The notes beneath the pieces are model-generated. The model searched no databases. It saw only the letters and a program-made list of their open reading frames with translations, and was not told the origin of the DNA. A stretch of DNA of 64,000 nucleotides from Trametes villosa (Eukaryota > Basidiomycota > Agaricomycetes > Polyporales > Polyporaceae): contig PUDQ02000024.1 in assembly GCA_002964805.2 (NCBI GenBank), forward strand, positions 62,001 to 126,000, in the 5' to 3' direction. A program made the position numbers and the translations under genes. Positions 47,992 to 62,942 of the stretch are shown here, piece by piece. Positions within the stretch are counted from its first letter, which is position 1. Each line of letters opens with the position of its first letter.

Positions 47992-49918
47992 TCAGTTGGC
48001 GGACACCTTGTAGCGGATGGCCTCAGCCGCAGGCTTCACCTGGAGGGGCTTCACGTGGGGCGCGCCGATCGCGTCCGCAATGCGGTCGGAGAGGGTCTGG
48101 TCGACAGCAGCGTACACGGACACTGTAAAGCGGCACGTCAGCAACACGAACATGATGCAGTCTGGGGGTACACGTACGCTGCCTCGCCTTGACCTCGGCG
48201 CTCTTCGCACCACCAAGGTGACCAGCGACGTTGCTGACGTAGTGGTCGCGGTCGGTGTCACTGAACACCTTCTGCCAGAGCGCACGGGGCTGCTCAAAGT
48301 CGACTACACGAGGGTCCAACGTCAGTGGAAGAACCCGCTACGGCGAAATATACGACACGTACGCTCAGTGATCTCGCTGAGGTGCGCCTGCGCGTGGCCG
48401 AGCCACTTCTCGTGCGCAATGTTCTGGTACGCCTTCGGCTTGTAGCGGAGGGGCACGATGCTGCTCTGATAGTTCGGCCGCGAGCCCTGGTTGTTGAACG
48501 CCATCGCGCCGTCGCGCTGGAAGTTCGCGACGGGCGCGAGCGGCGCGTTCACCGGCAGCTGGCCGTAGTTCACGCCGAGACGGTGCCGGTGCGTGTCCGG
48601 GTACGAGAAGAGGCGCGACTGCAGGACGGGGTCCGCGGAGGCCTCGATACCGGGGACGAGGTGCGACGGCGAGAACGCGGCCTGCTCGATCTCGGCGAAG
48701 TAGTTGTCGACGGGCTTGTCGAGCACGATCTTGCCGACGGGGCGGAGCGGGAACTCGGCGTGCGGCCAGACCTTCGTCAGGTCGAGGATGTTGTAGCGGA
48801 ACTTCTCCGCCTGCTCGGGGGTCATCGTTTGCTGCAAATTCAATGAGCATCGATGTCTCGGGGATCCCAACGACCGAGGGACACTTACGACGTAGACGGT
48901 CCACGAGGGGAAGTCGCCCTTCTCGATGTCCTGGAAGAGGGTCTGGAGACCGTACTCGGGGTTCTCACCCGCGAGCTTCGTCGCCTGCGCGTCCGTGAGC
49001 GTCTTGAAGCCGCCGTCCTTGCGGACGTGGACCTGGACGTAGTGGAACTTCCCGTCCGAGTTGACGAACTTGAACGTGTGGCCGGAGTAGCCGTGCTGGT
49101 GGTGGTAGCCGTCGGGGGTGCCGCGGTCCGAGAAGAGAATCATGATCTGGTGGATCGACTCGGGGTTTTGAGAGAGGTAGTCCTGCAGAGCGCGTGTAAG
49201 TAGACGTCCGTGGTTGAACTGTGAAGGAAAAGCGTACCCAGAACATGTCAGCATCCTTGAGGTGCGTCTGCGGGTCGCGCTTTTGGGTGTGGATGAAGTG
49301 CGGGAACTTCGCGGGGTCGCGGATGAAGAACACCGGGGTGTTGTTGAACACCCAGTCGAGGTTGCCCTCCTCCGTCTTGATCTTGATCGCAAAGCCTGCG
49401 CTCGCACATGAGTACCGTGCAGCGCGACGAGCATGGTAGTGGACTTACCACGAGGGTCGCGAGCGGTGTCTGCGGATCCAGACTCGCCACCGACGGTCGA
49501 GAACCGCATGGTGACCGGCGCCTTCGTGCCGACGCTCTTGAACAGCGCCGCGCATGTCAGGTCGGTGATGTCGTGGGTGACCTCGAAGTAGCCGTGAGCA
49601 CCAGCGCCCTTGGCGTGCACGACACGCTCTGCACACCACACCAACGTCAGTGGCGGTACACGCTAATCGGGGGCTGGAGATACGCACCAGGGATACGCTC
49701 GCGATCGAAGTGGGCGAGGAGATCGATGTGGTGGAAGTCTGCGCGGAACAGTCAATATCGCTTGCCTCGCCAGGAACGATGACGATCGACGTACCCTGAA
49801 GCAGCAGGGGGCCAATGTGGCCGATGCGCTCAGCAGCGTACGGCTCGGCGACGGGCGCGCCCGTCGACGTCGTGTAGACGGCGTTGTCCTGCGACTTGAA
49901 GACCTTCTGGGACGGCAT
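47992..49918 (-). CDS. Catalase (haem, small-subunit type)
   Basis: About eight exons on the minus strand, roughly 510 residues, the size of small-subunit haem catalases. Catalytic residues are visible: His in [20 protein letters not shown], Asn in [15 protein letters not shown], and the haem-ligand Tyr in [20 protein letters not shown]. Long family stretches such as [20 protein letters not shown] and [20 protein letters not shown] leave no doubt. It removes hydrogen peroxide. There is no signal peptide, so it is intracellular; the C-terminus is SAN, which is not a classical peroxisomal PTS1, so cytosolic or internally targeted location is possible. The start ATG at 49918 opens [13 protein letters not shown] peroxide sink fits a wood-decay fungus that also secretes cellobiose dehydrogenase. 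Confidence 0.95.
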
Positions 49919-51781
49919 GGCTGCACTTTCGGCGGAGGTAGTGGAGAGAGGGACGGTGAGGGCTGGAAACAGCTCGAGGGAGGGATGTGCGAATGGGAGG
50001 CCGAGTATTTGTACGGGGGCCGCCCCCGCGCCCGGCGGCCTAATCCTAACTCCAGCTGCATCGAGCCATGTCAGCAGGTCACGGAGCCAGTGGATGTTCT
50101 GTGTGAACGCGGCGGGAGGCTCGCATTGAGTAATAGACACAGGACGCCTACGATCCCCGGCAGGCGTGCACGTGACGTGTGTAAGCACCCTCTCACCGCT
50201 CAGGGGTTTGTAACGGCGCACCACCGCTGGCCAGGGCCCCGAGTGCTCGGGCTTCTCGTGCTACGGACGTGCCAATGTTGCTAGCCTCTGGCGGGTGACG
50301 TGCGCTGCGGAGCGATGCAATCTCCTCGCCCGACCCTTGCCGCGCGCAATTGGAAACGCGATAGCGATCTGAGGCCGCCTCATGATCGCTGAAGTTAGGA
50401 GCATCGCGCTGCAGCGCGAGCTGCCAGGCCTGGCGCAGCGGCCCAAACCGGCGCAGATGTCCTGCAAGATAGGGCGTCAGCGGCTACTTCGCACTTATTT
50501 TTGGCGGGAGGAAGAGACGGAGCATGGCGTACAGCACCCTAAAGATTCCCAGCCGTTCCACGAGAACACCACCCGCGCCGCGCCGAACGCGTCCGCCCGC
50601 AGAGACGTCGCGACAGAACGCCAGGATCACGAAGAAGGCCGCAGACCTTGATTGTCACAGGGAAAAGTCGGGCACCCAGACTGGCCGGCGCGGGGCGCGA
50701 GGCCCCGTGTCCTGTCCATCTGACGACTGCGACGCCGCACGAACGAAGCCAAACTGGCTTCGCGGGGTCACGTTCGCGCAGGGTCCCCGCTGAGGAATCG
50801 CGCCAAGTCGCGACATACCGCAACCACCCCCGCACGGGGGCGCTGTTGGGACGGCACCAGGGGGACCTGCGCGATCGCCTTCCTATCTGGCCCGAGACCA
50901 GGCCCTAAGTCGCGCATGGCCGGGAGGGAATGAATGGGACGCCCTTCTGCAATTGAGTTCGAGCTAGTGTCTTGGATAGGTCGTGGGGCCCTAATGCGCA
51001 CGTTGAATCGACGGCCCGGGTGCGGGTGGGAACATGGCACAAAGTACTGCAAGGATGAAGCGATACCGGGCAGATAGCGCGATGCAGACGAATGCTCGAG
51101 CGGTACGAGGTGAGAGTAGAAGGACTATAGAGGCGGCGGTGTGTCTCCAAAGTTCTTCCGCGCATGCAGTCGACACCAGTATGTGGGATTCGTTCGCATG
51201 GCTGCGGTGTAAAATCAAGCCTTGCGCATGCTCGGACGCTCCTGTCGAATGTGTATTGAAGGTACTGTATAGACAATGAACGTTGCGACTCACACGAGGT
51301 GCAGAATGCCGTTCGAGGGTTATGTCGTGGCTCTGCCAGAGGTCAGTCGTCAACGATAAAGACAAATCAATATGAAGCTCGCGGTGGAAGGATCGACAGA
51401 CGGTCCTCGTCGGGCCCGTGGGCGCCTACTGATTTTCACATAGCACGGCAGCCATTGGCTGTTACCCCAGGATCGCCTGTTTCCCCACACGTGTTATCCA
51501 AGGACTTTTCAAGGCAGGCTGCAGCTTCACGGGAGCAACCGCGTTGGCCCTTGACTCCACAACCCGTAGCTTCAAATAGTGAATACTGATGATACTAAAA
51601 ATGTCACAACGAGGGACTAGTGTACGACCTTGTAGGTACCCTCCGGACGGTCCAATCCTCGCGACCTCACGACGACCCACACAGACGGCGTCGGGATGTG
51701 GTCCATGCTATGCAATTGACATAAGCTGCTGTCACAAGGTGACGAGTGGCCAAACTCACCCTAAACAAGCAGCTGCCATGT
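49919..51781. other. Intergenic, catalase promoter
   Basis: Catalase promoter on the left; an AGGGG word, as in stress-response elements, occurs at 50201-50205. The rest is the 3' flank of the SDHB gene. A frame starting with a true ATG at 50524 is Arg/Pro-rich and unconvincing. No gene supported. Confidence 0.5.
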
Positions 51782-52960
51782 TTACTCCGCGGCAAGCTCG
51801 AGCTTCATCTTGGCGATGGCAGCGGCGGGGTTCAGGCCCTTCGGGCAGGTGCGCGCGCAGTTGAAGATGGTGTGGCAGCGGTAGAGACTCATCTCGTTCT
51901 GCATCTTCTCCTTGCGGTGCGCCTTGTACGTGTCCTGCAACGAACGAGCGCATTTAGCCGGGTGCTATAAGGAAGGCATCGTCGGCACTTACTCGGGAAT
52001 CCGCCATCCAGCGGTACGCGGCCATGAGGGTCGCGGGGCCCAGGTACTCGTCCTGGTTCCACCAGTAACTGGGGCAAGATGTCGAGCAGCACGCGCACAG
52101 GATGCACTCGTACATGCTAGGATGCAAAGAGGTCAGCTCAAATTCGGGAAGAACGTGATTTCCCGGGTATGACGTAGCGAACCTCGCGCATATATGCGCA
52201 GAGTACGCTACATCTGAGCCTGGAGAGCATGGTACTCACCCGTCAAGCTTCCTACGGTCCTCTGGCGACTGCAAGTGCTCGCCCTCCGCCGGGGGGTTGT
52301 CGTTCTGGAGGTAGGGCTCGATGGACTTGTACTGCTTGTAGAACTGGGTCAGGTCGGGCACGAGGTCCTTGACGATGTACACTGCGCGAACGGTGAGATC
52401 CGGGAAACGAATTCACATGCGTGCGGCACTCACTGTGGGGGAGGGGGTAGATCTTGGTATCCTTGGGCGTGCGGTCGATCCTGCAGAGACATGCCAGCGT
52501 GTTCTGGCCGTTGATGTTCATGGCGCACGAGCCGCAGATGCCCTCGCGGCATGACCGGCGGAAGGTCAGCGTCGGGTCGATCTCGTTCTTGATCTTGATG
52601 AGCGCGTCGAGAATCTACGCACGGGCGCAGGGACGGACGCGCGACGGTCAGTCGGGCGAGAACGGAGGAGGCAGAACGGGCTCACCATGGGGCCGCACTG
52701 GTTCAAGTCGATCTGGTACGTCTGCAGCGTCGGCTTCTTCGACGGCTCATCCGGGTTCTACCACAGCACACAAACGCCTTCAGCCTCCCGTGCCGCACAG
52801 GACGAGCCAAACTCAATGCACATACCCAGCGGTAGATCTTGAACTCCTTGTTCAAGACGGGCTTCTGGACGGGCGCGGCCTGCGCGCGCGCCGCCGAGGA
52901 CGCGAAGCCCCGCGCGGAGTGCCGGAAGGCGTTGGTGCGCGCGGCGACAAGAGACTGCAT
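51782..52960 (-). CDS. SDH2: Succinate dehydrogenase iron-sulfur subunit
   Basis: Six exons on the minus strand, about 268 residues, the normal SDHB length. An Arg/Ser/Ala-rich N-terminus ([20 protein letters not shown]) is a mitochondrial presequence. The three cluster motifs are intact: [2Fe-2S] in [20 protein letters not shown] followed by ACLC, [4Fe-4S] in [16 protein letters not shown], and [3Fe-4S] in [18 protein letters not shown]. The protein carries electrons from the flavoprotein to ubiquinone in respiratory complex II on the matrix side of the inner membrane. The His of RCHTIFNC, whose replacement gives carboxamide-fungicide resistance in other fungi, is present, so the wild-type site is kept. 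Start ATG at 52960. Confidence 0.96.
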
Positions 52961-53620
52961 GGTGAGGTGGTGGACGGGGAGAGAGGGGGCGAGGGCGAGG
53001 ACGAGGGCGGAGGCGGAAGGGACGGCGCACGAGATTGAGTGAGGGGGAGGGTTGCATCCGGGCGCGCCAGCTACCCCGGCCTCTTCGGCCGCATTCCCCC
53101 GATCCAATCACGCGCCCCCAATTTCGCCCGCCTTCCGCGGCCGCCCAGATCTCGAACGCTGCCTGTCGTCACCGTGCGCGCCATCCCCGCACTCCCCGTC
53201 CTCTCGTCCGACAACGAGCTACCTGCGGCCGACAGCGAAAGACTAGGAACGAGACACGCAGAGTCCAGAGGCGAGGGGTTACCGAGAATATTATATTGAT
53301 ACAAATATGTAGTGTACGCTCGCGCTCGGTCGTAAGGGAGGAGGCATATGGGCTGCAGGAACCACACGGAGGGACAGGCTATCATCAGAGCACAAAACAA
53401 TTCTACGATGATCCAGATACAACGGGGAGGGATGTACACTCATGCGTGCCAGACGGGAGAAGGGGTAAAATGGTGGGAGAGAGGCCAGGGGAGGAGTCGC
53501 GACGGGAAGGGAAGGTATAAGGGGAGCCAACTAGATTGTCCGTGTCCGTGGCGGCAAATGCGCGCCGACCACAGTCACCTAGCAGCGCGCACAGGTAGGG
53601 AGGGTATGTAGAGGAGGCTG
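52961..53620. other. Intergenic, SDH2 promoter
   Basis: SDH2 promoter and 3' flank of the FHA-RING gene. No gene seen. Confidence 0.6.
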
Positions 53621-55380
53621 TCACCGCTTGCGCTTGCCGGGCATGGAGCCGGCGGGCCCAATGGCGTGTCCACTACCGTCGCTCGTGCCCTCCTCGCCGT
53701 CAAACTCGCCCTCCGAGTATCCGCCAGGCGTCCCCCGCCCGTTCGAACGAGCCGGTCCCGGGACGGGAGAGTCCGAGTTTGCCCTGATGTCGACCATCCG
53801 GTCGCCGTCCAGGTACTCCTGCTCCACGGCCAGCGCGGAGTTGCTCTCCGGCAGCGGCGGCAGGATGACCATGTCCTCCATCTCGGCGTCCACGTCCTCC
53901 GCCACGACGGCCGCCGGTATGCGAGATGGGTTCGCGCCCGCGCCTCCAGGGGCAGGGGCACGGCGACCACGGACGCTGGAGCCAAGACGGCTGGCCCCCG
54001 TGTCGATCTCTACCTCGGTCTCCGCACCGACGTCACGATCTCTCTCGCGCTCCCGACTACTCCCGTCATCAGTATTCGGCCGGTCGCCAACAGCAGTTGC
54101 TGCTACCGCAACTGCTGCGATCGCCACGGAAGCATCCACGATGGACTGCGCATCGAGCTCTGGGTCGATCTCGACTTCAACGTCTTCCTCCAGGTCGGCA
54201 AATGTCCTGCAGAGCGGGCAAGAGAAGGCGGGGTGATGTGTCTCCAGGAGGGGGCGGATGCACTTGTAGTGGAACGCGTGCGAGCATGGCGCGATGAAGA
54301 GTGCCTGGTGGATCGTCACACCGAACAGACCTGCAAGTTGTGTGAGATGGCTTGAATCACCCGGCGGAGATCATAGAGAAACGTACAGATACAGCAGTCA
54401 GGAAGCGTCGATTTGGCGGCCACCTTCTTTCCAGAAGCTGCGGATGGTTGGGGAATTGCAATCGCCTTGAGCTGCTTGAGGGCGTTGGCACTGCAGACAC
54501 CATAAGAACATGTCGGAAGCTTATTAGTAAATTGGGAGGAATGGGCCTACTTGAAGGGGTTCGAGTGGTTTTGCCACTCCCTTCCAACTTCAACCTTGAT
54601 CTTCACACACTTGTAGATGTCCTCGGTTCCGCCTTGGTAGTCAACACCGAGCTGGAGGAGATCACCATCCTTGAGCTCGTGCGGGCGCGACTCGTTGTTC
54701 GCGGGCGACAAGCGGACGTGGTTGAGGAACGTTCCGCTGCTCGACTTGGTGTCCCTGATAAAGAATCTGCCCCCGGCTTCGACCCAGATCTCGGCATGCG
54801 CCCGGGAGACGACCTTGCTCTTGAACGCCAGCTTGTTCGAGCCCATCGCGTTCGCCGCCGCGAGCCCCAGCCCCGAGCGGTCCGTGAAGCGGCCTATACG
54901 GAGCGGGGCGTCGCCCTCGCGCACATCGCGCGAGATGGGGTCGAACCGGAGCGACCGGCGCGAGTCGAGGTGGGGAACGAGGCGGATGCGGTGCGCTGGC
55001 CCGCTGCTCGCGGCTGGCGCGGACGTCGACGCCGCGGGGCCCGTCACGGTGCGTGCGACGGCGACGGCGGGCGCGTGCGACGAGGCGGCGGCGACGGTGC
55101 CGGCAGAGCGTCGTCTGCGGAGCATCTGGGAGAAGCCGGGGGTTGAGTTGGACTGGGAGATGGACGGCTGGAGGTTCGTCGAGGCTGCTGCTGGACGACG
55201 GCGGTGGCCCGCGGTGTGGTCGACGGGGGCGATGGCGGGAGGTGGAGAGTCTCTGGTGACGGCGTCGTGGGGTGGAGAGGGGTGAGACTGGGAGGTGCCG
55301 CGGGGTCTCCCGCGCAGAAAGGAGCCCAAAATGGACTGGCGGGCAGAGGGCGAGGGATCACCTATTGTGACTGGATCCAT
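53621..55380 (-). CDS. DMA1: FHA-RING E3 ubiquitin ligase, Dma1/Dma2-like
   Basis: Three to four exons, roughly 560 residues. After a disordered N-terminus (about 1-130) comes an FHA domain: LRFDPISRDVREG, LRIGRFTDR, KSKVVSRAHAEIWVEAGGRF, DTKSSSGTFLNHVRLSP. It contains the Arg and Ser/His positions that bind phosphothreonine. A RING finger follows: CCICLFGVTIHQALFIAPC, then SHAFHYKC and CPLCRTF. FHA followed by this RING is the layout of Dma1/Dma2 and mammalian RNF8/CHFR-type ligases. In yeasts Dma proteins restrain septation or mitotic exit and ubiquitinate septin-related targets. The long C-terminal tail is acidic and Ala-rich, ending KRKR. Start ATG at 55380 (MDPVTIGDPSPS). The RING sits across an exon junction near 54340. 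Confidence 0.92.
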
Positions 55381-56770
55381 CGATGATAATTGTTGTTGTT
55401 GTCGCTGTTGTGTCCGGCGTCGCCGTCGTCGAGGCGGAGGAGGGCGTCGTGGAAAAGAGTGCAGAGTGGTTGAGCTGGACGATCGCGCCCAGGCTGAGCT
55501 CCGACTCCTCTGTTTGGCGCCGTCAGCCGCTTTCGGCTGCCGCTCCTCTCTTACTACTCTTGCCAATCCTCCAGAATCCTCCTCCCTCCTCCCTCCTCGC
55601 TCTGCTCCCAAGCGTCCCTTTATCCCGCCACTGGGCTGACGGGACCACAGCCTCTGTGCTGCAGCCCGCAGCGCCCCTATCGTGATTTTGCAGCCTACGC
55701 TCGGCCGTCGCGGTCCATCCGATCTACATGCCCCCTCCGCGTGCCCGCAAAATGAACAGCGCAGATGCGAACGCCGAACTCCATTGTATGGAAGCTGCTT
55801 GCTTTCGGCACCAAACCCTCTTGCTCTCTCACGCGCAACGTAATCTCCCCGCACGGCGGTCCGAGCGCATTCAGGAACAGCCTTGTTTCCTCCGACCCGG
55901 GCTCAAGCGCGCACGCCACAATTAACACCGTCCTTGTCTTGCGTTGCCTCCCAGTTACGAGTAGAGCGCAAGACAACACCACCTGCGCAGCCCGATAATT
56001 GTGTGGGATGTGTGAGATGAAGCCACACCTGAGGGTGCGCTGATAACCCGCAGTCTGAGGTCTATCGCCGCAGAAGCCTGACAAGCAGTAGCATGGGTAA
56101 GTTTGACGGCTACCGTTCAACGTTCCACGGTCAAGCAGATCACATTCCCTATGTCTAGATTGACAGTAGCTTGACCGCACAGGTGCCTATAAACCTCAAG
56201 CCGGGCTTGTATATGTGCGGAACATCGTCTTAGGTCTTCGCAACCCGAGCGATTGCCAGCTGAAGCTTGCACCATTATCCAGGTGAGTGTCAGTCAATCA
56301 AAGCTATACTACAAACGATACGATTACGTGCTTTGTGGCTTAGTCTTGCGACGCTGTGCGGCGGGAGGGGCCCAATCGAGTGCCCTATTACACTCCAGGG
56401 AAGCCCGGGTGACGAGCGCGTAGGTAGCAGACCCGGTTCCGAAGCCAGGCGGCTCGCGGTATCCTCGCCTACGAAAAAACGGAGAAGCACACCTACGATG
56501 TGCACCACCGAGTCCACACCGCGCGTTGCACTGGTCCCCGTAAGTCCCCTACGGGAGGGACGATTGCCTTCCATCCCCGCACGTGAGGCTGGTTTACGAG
56601 CCTAGCAGGTGCCAGTGCCGGGTTCTGAACCACTTGCGGTACAGCCAGAACGAAGAGTAGCCAGAAAAGCGCGACGTAATATATCCTTGTCTCCGTATTA
56701 CAAGTACAGCACAGAGCAATATTTGCCACCAATGTGGCCCAATATCTGAAACACTTTTGGGCTGCCCGCC
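55381..56770. other. Intergenic, no gene recognised
   Basis: FHA-RING promoter (with a GTTGTTGTT stretch near 55390) and 3' flank of cellobiose dehydrogenase. A 161-codon frame at 55695-56180 (-) contains a protein-like piece (GPPCGEITLRVREQEGLVPK) but I can place it in no family. Confidence 0.45.
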
Positions 56771-59855
<3,085 letters not shown>

Positions 59856-59904
59856 GGCGGGCGGTCGTAGTGTCGAGCTCGCCGTTCAAGAGGAATAATT
59901 TGCT

Positions 59905-59911
59905 CTTTATA
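59905..59911 (-). promoter_or_regulatory. TATA box of cellobiose dehydrogenase
   Basis: TATAAAG on the minus strand, about 50 bp upstream of the ATG at 59855, in a GC-rich surround, the best core-promoter element I can point to in the window. It fits a strongly inducible secreted enzyme gene. Confidence 0.6.
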
Positions 59912-61380
59912 CGCGCCCCCGGTTGCCCAGGACTTTGGTATTGCGAGGAAGAGCCGAGCATTCAAGGAGCCGATATGAGGCAAACGCCCATTTGGCACAG
60001 ACCGTGTGCGCTATTCGTAGGCACCGACCGCGTGAAGGCTGTTGCAGTGCGAGTGACATGGCGAAAGGCAACAACGAACACATGCCAGCGCACGCGACGG
60101 GGAGAATTCGGATGGGCGTAATTGCTCGTGACCGTGGACCCGCTGTACCAGACGGGCATGAACGCTGCTAAAACCCCGAGGATTTGCAAGGGGGCCTGAG
60201 CGGTTTCTGGGACGATATGGCCGGCGTCCGCAGGCGTGTCGTAACCGGCGTACCAGTACTGCAACTCCCATCATCACTGGGCTTGGAGGGAAGATGACCA
60301 ATGGAATGCGCTCTGTTAGGTGACCGAGGATGCGCCGATCATCTGCCCGGAGCGGTCTTGGGCTATCGGAGGACTGGTACGCGTCATTCCGACGGATCGA
60401 AGACGTTGAGAAGGGGTCGGAGCGGGGGACCTGCGCATACACACATGAGGGCGATCGTGCGGGGCTGCGGTCCCGTACCCACCCCCGCAGTTGTGATGCA
60501 ATTGCGCCTGATAGCGCGCATCCAATTTTGCGTTGGTTCGGTGGCCGGCATGCACTGTTTCCAAACAGCTGGTTGCGTACCTGCGCGACATCGTCGTATT
60601 TCTCCGAGGGTTGCAGAGATAGCTGACATGGCACCACGGTAGCAGTCTGTGTGTGACACTATAAGTAGAACTAGCGAAGATGCGGGGACATTGAAGGAAG
60701 AAGATATGCTCAGCAGGCATAGTGCGTGATCAAGGCTGCACAGGAACAGGAACTAGGTATCAGCTGCGCCACGCAATGCCGGTAGGTCGGATGTCGTCGC
60801 CAAGGAAGAGACCGACAGATGTTTGGCAAGAGCTTCCGATCCTAATAGAGACAAACACAGAACAACAGCTACGGACCATCCGCCATGGGCGCTAAATAGT
60901 CAGTGTACGGATAGACCAACCTACAGTCTGCATTCCTTGCATAAGTATCTCGCAGCAATAAACCTGGACTGCCTCATCCCCAAGGTCGAATTGATGCGAT
61001 GAAACACGTATGCCTTACCAAACTCTGGAAATATTCCGTAGTTGTATCGTGGCGAGTGTAGGTTTGCTGTAATTAGGAATCGAGGAATGGCGTATCTGTG
61101 CGAGATTCAGAGAGATCCTGCAACCGTGCCACGAGCCCACACGCGTATCAAGGCGAGGAGAGTGATCATTGTCCGACGAGTTGAGGGGATCGCTTGTGGA
61201 TGGGTTAGAAAGCGGGCGCCTGCGGGCGGGAACAGGCGTCTCGTCGGTTTCCATCCTGCCTGCACTTGCGCTGCGCTGTTCTGCCTGGCTGGCGTCCATC
61301 CCCGAACAGGTCTCCCGTCTTTGCTTGGGGTGGGCCCGATAGCACCCCCTCTACACGTCCTCCAGCACCTAGAGTGACTC

Positions 61381-61500
61381 AGAACGCGTCCTTCCTTTCC
61401 TTTCCTTCACAGTTCTGAACCAACCTCCGTTGCTTATCCTCGCCTAAGTACTCGGAGCACTCGGTTTCCTACTTCTTTCTTTCTTTCTCTCCCTCCTCTC
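61381..61500 (+). promoter_or_regulatory. Pyrimidine-rich core promoter / 5' leader of the Spg1-like gene
   Basis: Nearly uninterrupted C/T tracts including TTTCTTTCTTTC, ending 13 bp before the ATG at 61513. CT tracts of this type mark transcription start zones in many filamentous fungi. Confidence 0.4.
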
Positions 61501-61512
61501 CGCTTCTGGCAC

Positions 61513-62942
61513 ATGTCGGCGACCGCCTCGTCATCCTCCCCCACACCCTCAAACGCAGGCCCCAGCACAGGACGGCCGAGCCTTGAGAGTAATGAGCAGA
61601 ACAGGTACGCGCGTTCAAACCCTGAGCTCCCTTGCGCATCGCGCTAGACAACCTCGATTTCCAGTGTCGTGATCAAGGTCGGCATGCTGGGGGACTCGCA
61701 AATAGGGAAGACGAGTCTCATGGTGAAATACGTCGAGGGGCACTTTGATGAGGACTACATCCAGACGCTAGGTTCGTACCCATCCCTGCGCATCGCAGCC
61801 CTGCCTCCCCCGTGCTCACGCCTCCGTAATCGCCGCCAGGCGTCAACTTCATGGAGAAGACCATCACCGTGCGACGAACATCCATCACTTTCTCGCTGTG
61901 GGATCTTGGCGGGCAGCGGGAGTTCGTGAACATGTTGCCACTAGTGTGCAATGACGCCGTTGCGATCCTCTTCATGTTTGATCTATCGCGGAAGTCGACG
62001 TTGAACTCGGTGAAGGAGTGGTATCGGCAAGCGAGGGGTTTCAACAAGGTATGTCCTCCTTTGGATCCGAGTCCCTATGGGACTGTCGCGACCTCCCCCA
62101 TCTCCCCCGGTCCAACCACGATGGACGCCTACCTCATTGCCCGCTCATAACCGTCTGGCATGCCTCAGCAAGGCTATCATGAGCAGGCTAGACGGCGTAA
62201 TCTACCAACGATGGGGGCGTGGTGCATGCGACAAATCACAGGTGCATCGTCTATATGCGTTCTCCAGGTCAATTGTCGCAAGTACCACGCCCTAGTTGTT
62301 AGCAGACTCGCCTTACCATCTACGCCTGACAGCCTTCCCGAGGCATTTCGGACTGTCATGGAGTGGTCACAAGGCCGCCGCACATAGGCAATCCCATTAT
62401 ATGCCGAGGGCAGAGCTCGCGACATTCTTAGACTGGCAATGCTGGGATGTTCTACCGGGCGTACTCCGGTAGCGATCGGTATGTTGTGCAGCAGGATGGG
62501 CCTATAACGACGTGTATGGCGTCCGCTCCCGCTTCATCTATCTCTGGCACGAGATACCATGACCCCCGTGCTCCCGCCGCCACTCCTGCTGCGCACCGAA
62601 CCCTAGCTAATCTTGCTTTTACGTCACCTAGACTGCAATACCCTTCCTGATCGGTACCAAGTTCGACACCTTCTCGACATTCCCTAGAGACGAGCAGGAA
62701 GAGATCACTAAGCAGGTTCGTTTCGAGTTCTCGGAAATAATAGTGCCGCCGACTAACTGCTACTCCAGGCGAAACGCTTTGCAAAGGCGATGCACGCGTC
62801 CCTAATATTCTGCTCGACGTCAGCCTCAATCAATGTGCAGAAGATCTTCAAGATCGTGCTAGCAAAGGCGTTCGACTTGAAATGCGTCATACCCGAGATC
62901 GACGGCGTGGGCGAGCCAGTGCTGATGTACGTCGACGTATAG
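61513..62942 (+). CDS. spg1: Septation GTPase Spg1/Tem1
   Basis: Five exons (61513-61604, 61665-61771, 61840-62048, 62632-62715, 62769-62942) sum to 666 nt, 221 residues. Ras-like motifs: P-loop GDSQIGKTSLMVKY, switch II in WDLGGQREFVNMLPLVC, IGTKFDTFSTFPR (the NKxD equivalent, here TKFD) and STSASINVQKIFKIVLAKAF with the SAx-like end. EGHFDEDYIQTLGVNFMEKT is diagnostic of Spg1/Tem1. The GTPase triggers the septation initiation / mitotic exit network at the spindle pole body. The C-terminus lacks a CAAX box, as is normal for this family. The third intron (62049-62631) is 583 nt, against 60-70 nt for the others. The Ser-rich N-terminus of 32 residues precedes the GTPase fold. Confidence 0.95.

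Larger units (their letters stand above)
59856..61512. other. Divergent promoter region cellobiose dehydrogenase / Spg1
   Basis: Left part is the cellobiose dehydrogenase promoter. The right end (about 61381-61500) is pyrimidine-rich with CCTTTCCTTTCC and TTTCTTTCTTTC runs, as often seen just before fungal transcription starts, and belongs to the Spg1-type gene. No gene between them is recognised. Confidence 0.55.

Noticed and set aside
47985..48003. TGCTCAGTTGGCGGA resembling a tRNA D-arm
   Set aside because: It overlaps the end of the catalase reading frame and no acceptor, anticodon or T arm follows.
50524..50793. Plus-strand frame with ATG in the catalase-SDH2 gap
   Set aside because: Arg/Pro/Thr-rich throughout with no ordered segment; typical of GC-rich non-coding DNA.
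55695..56180. 161-codon minus-strand frame between the FHA-RING and cellobiose dehydrogenase genes
   Set aside because: Only a short middle part looks coding; no family or splice continuation found.
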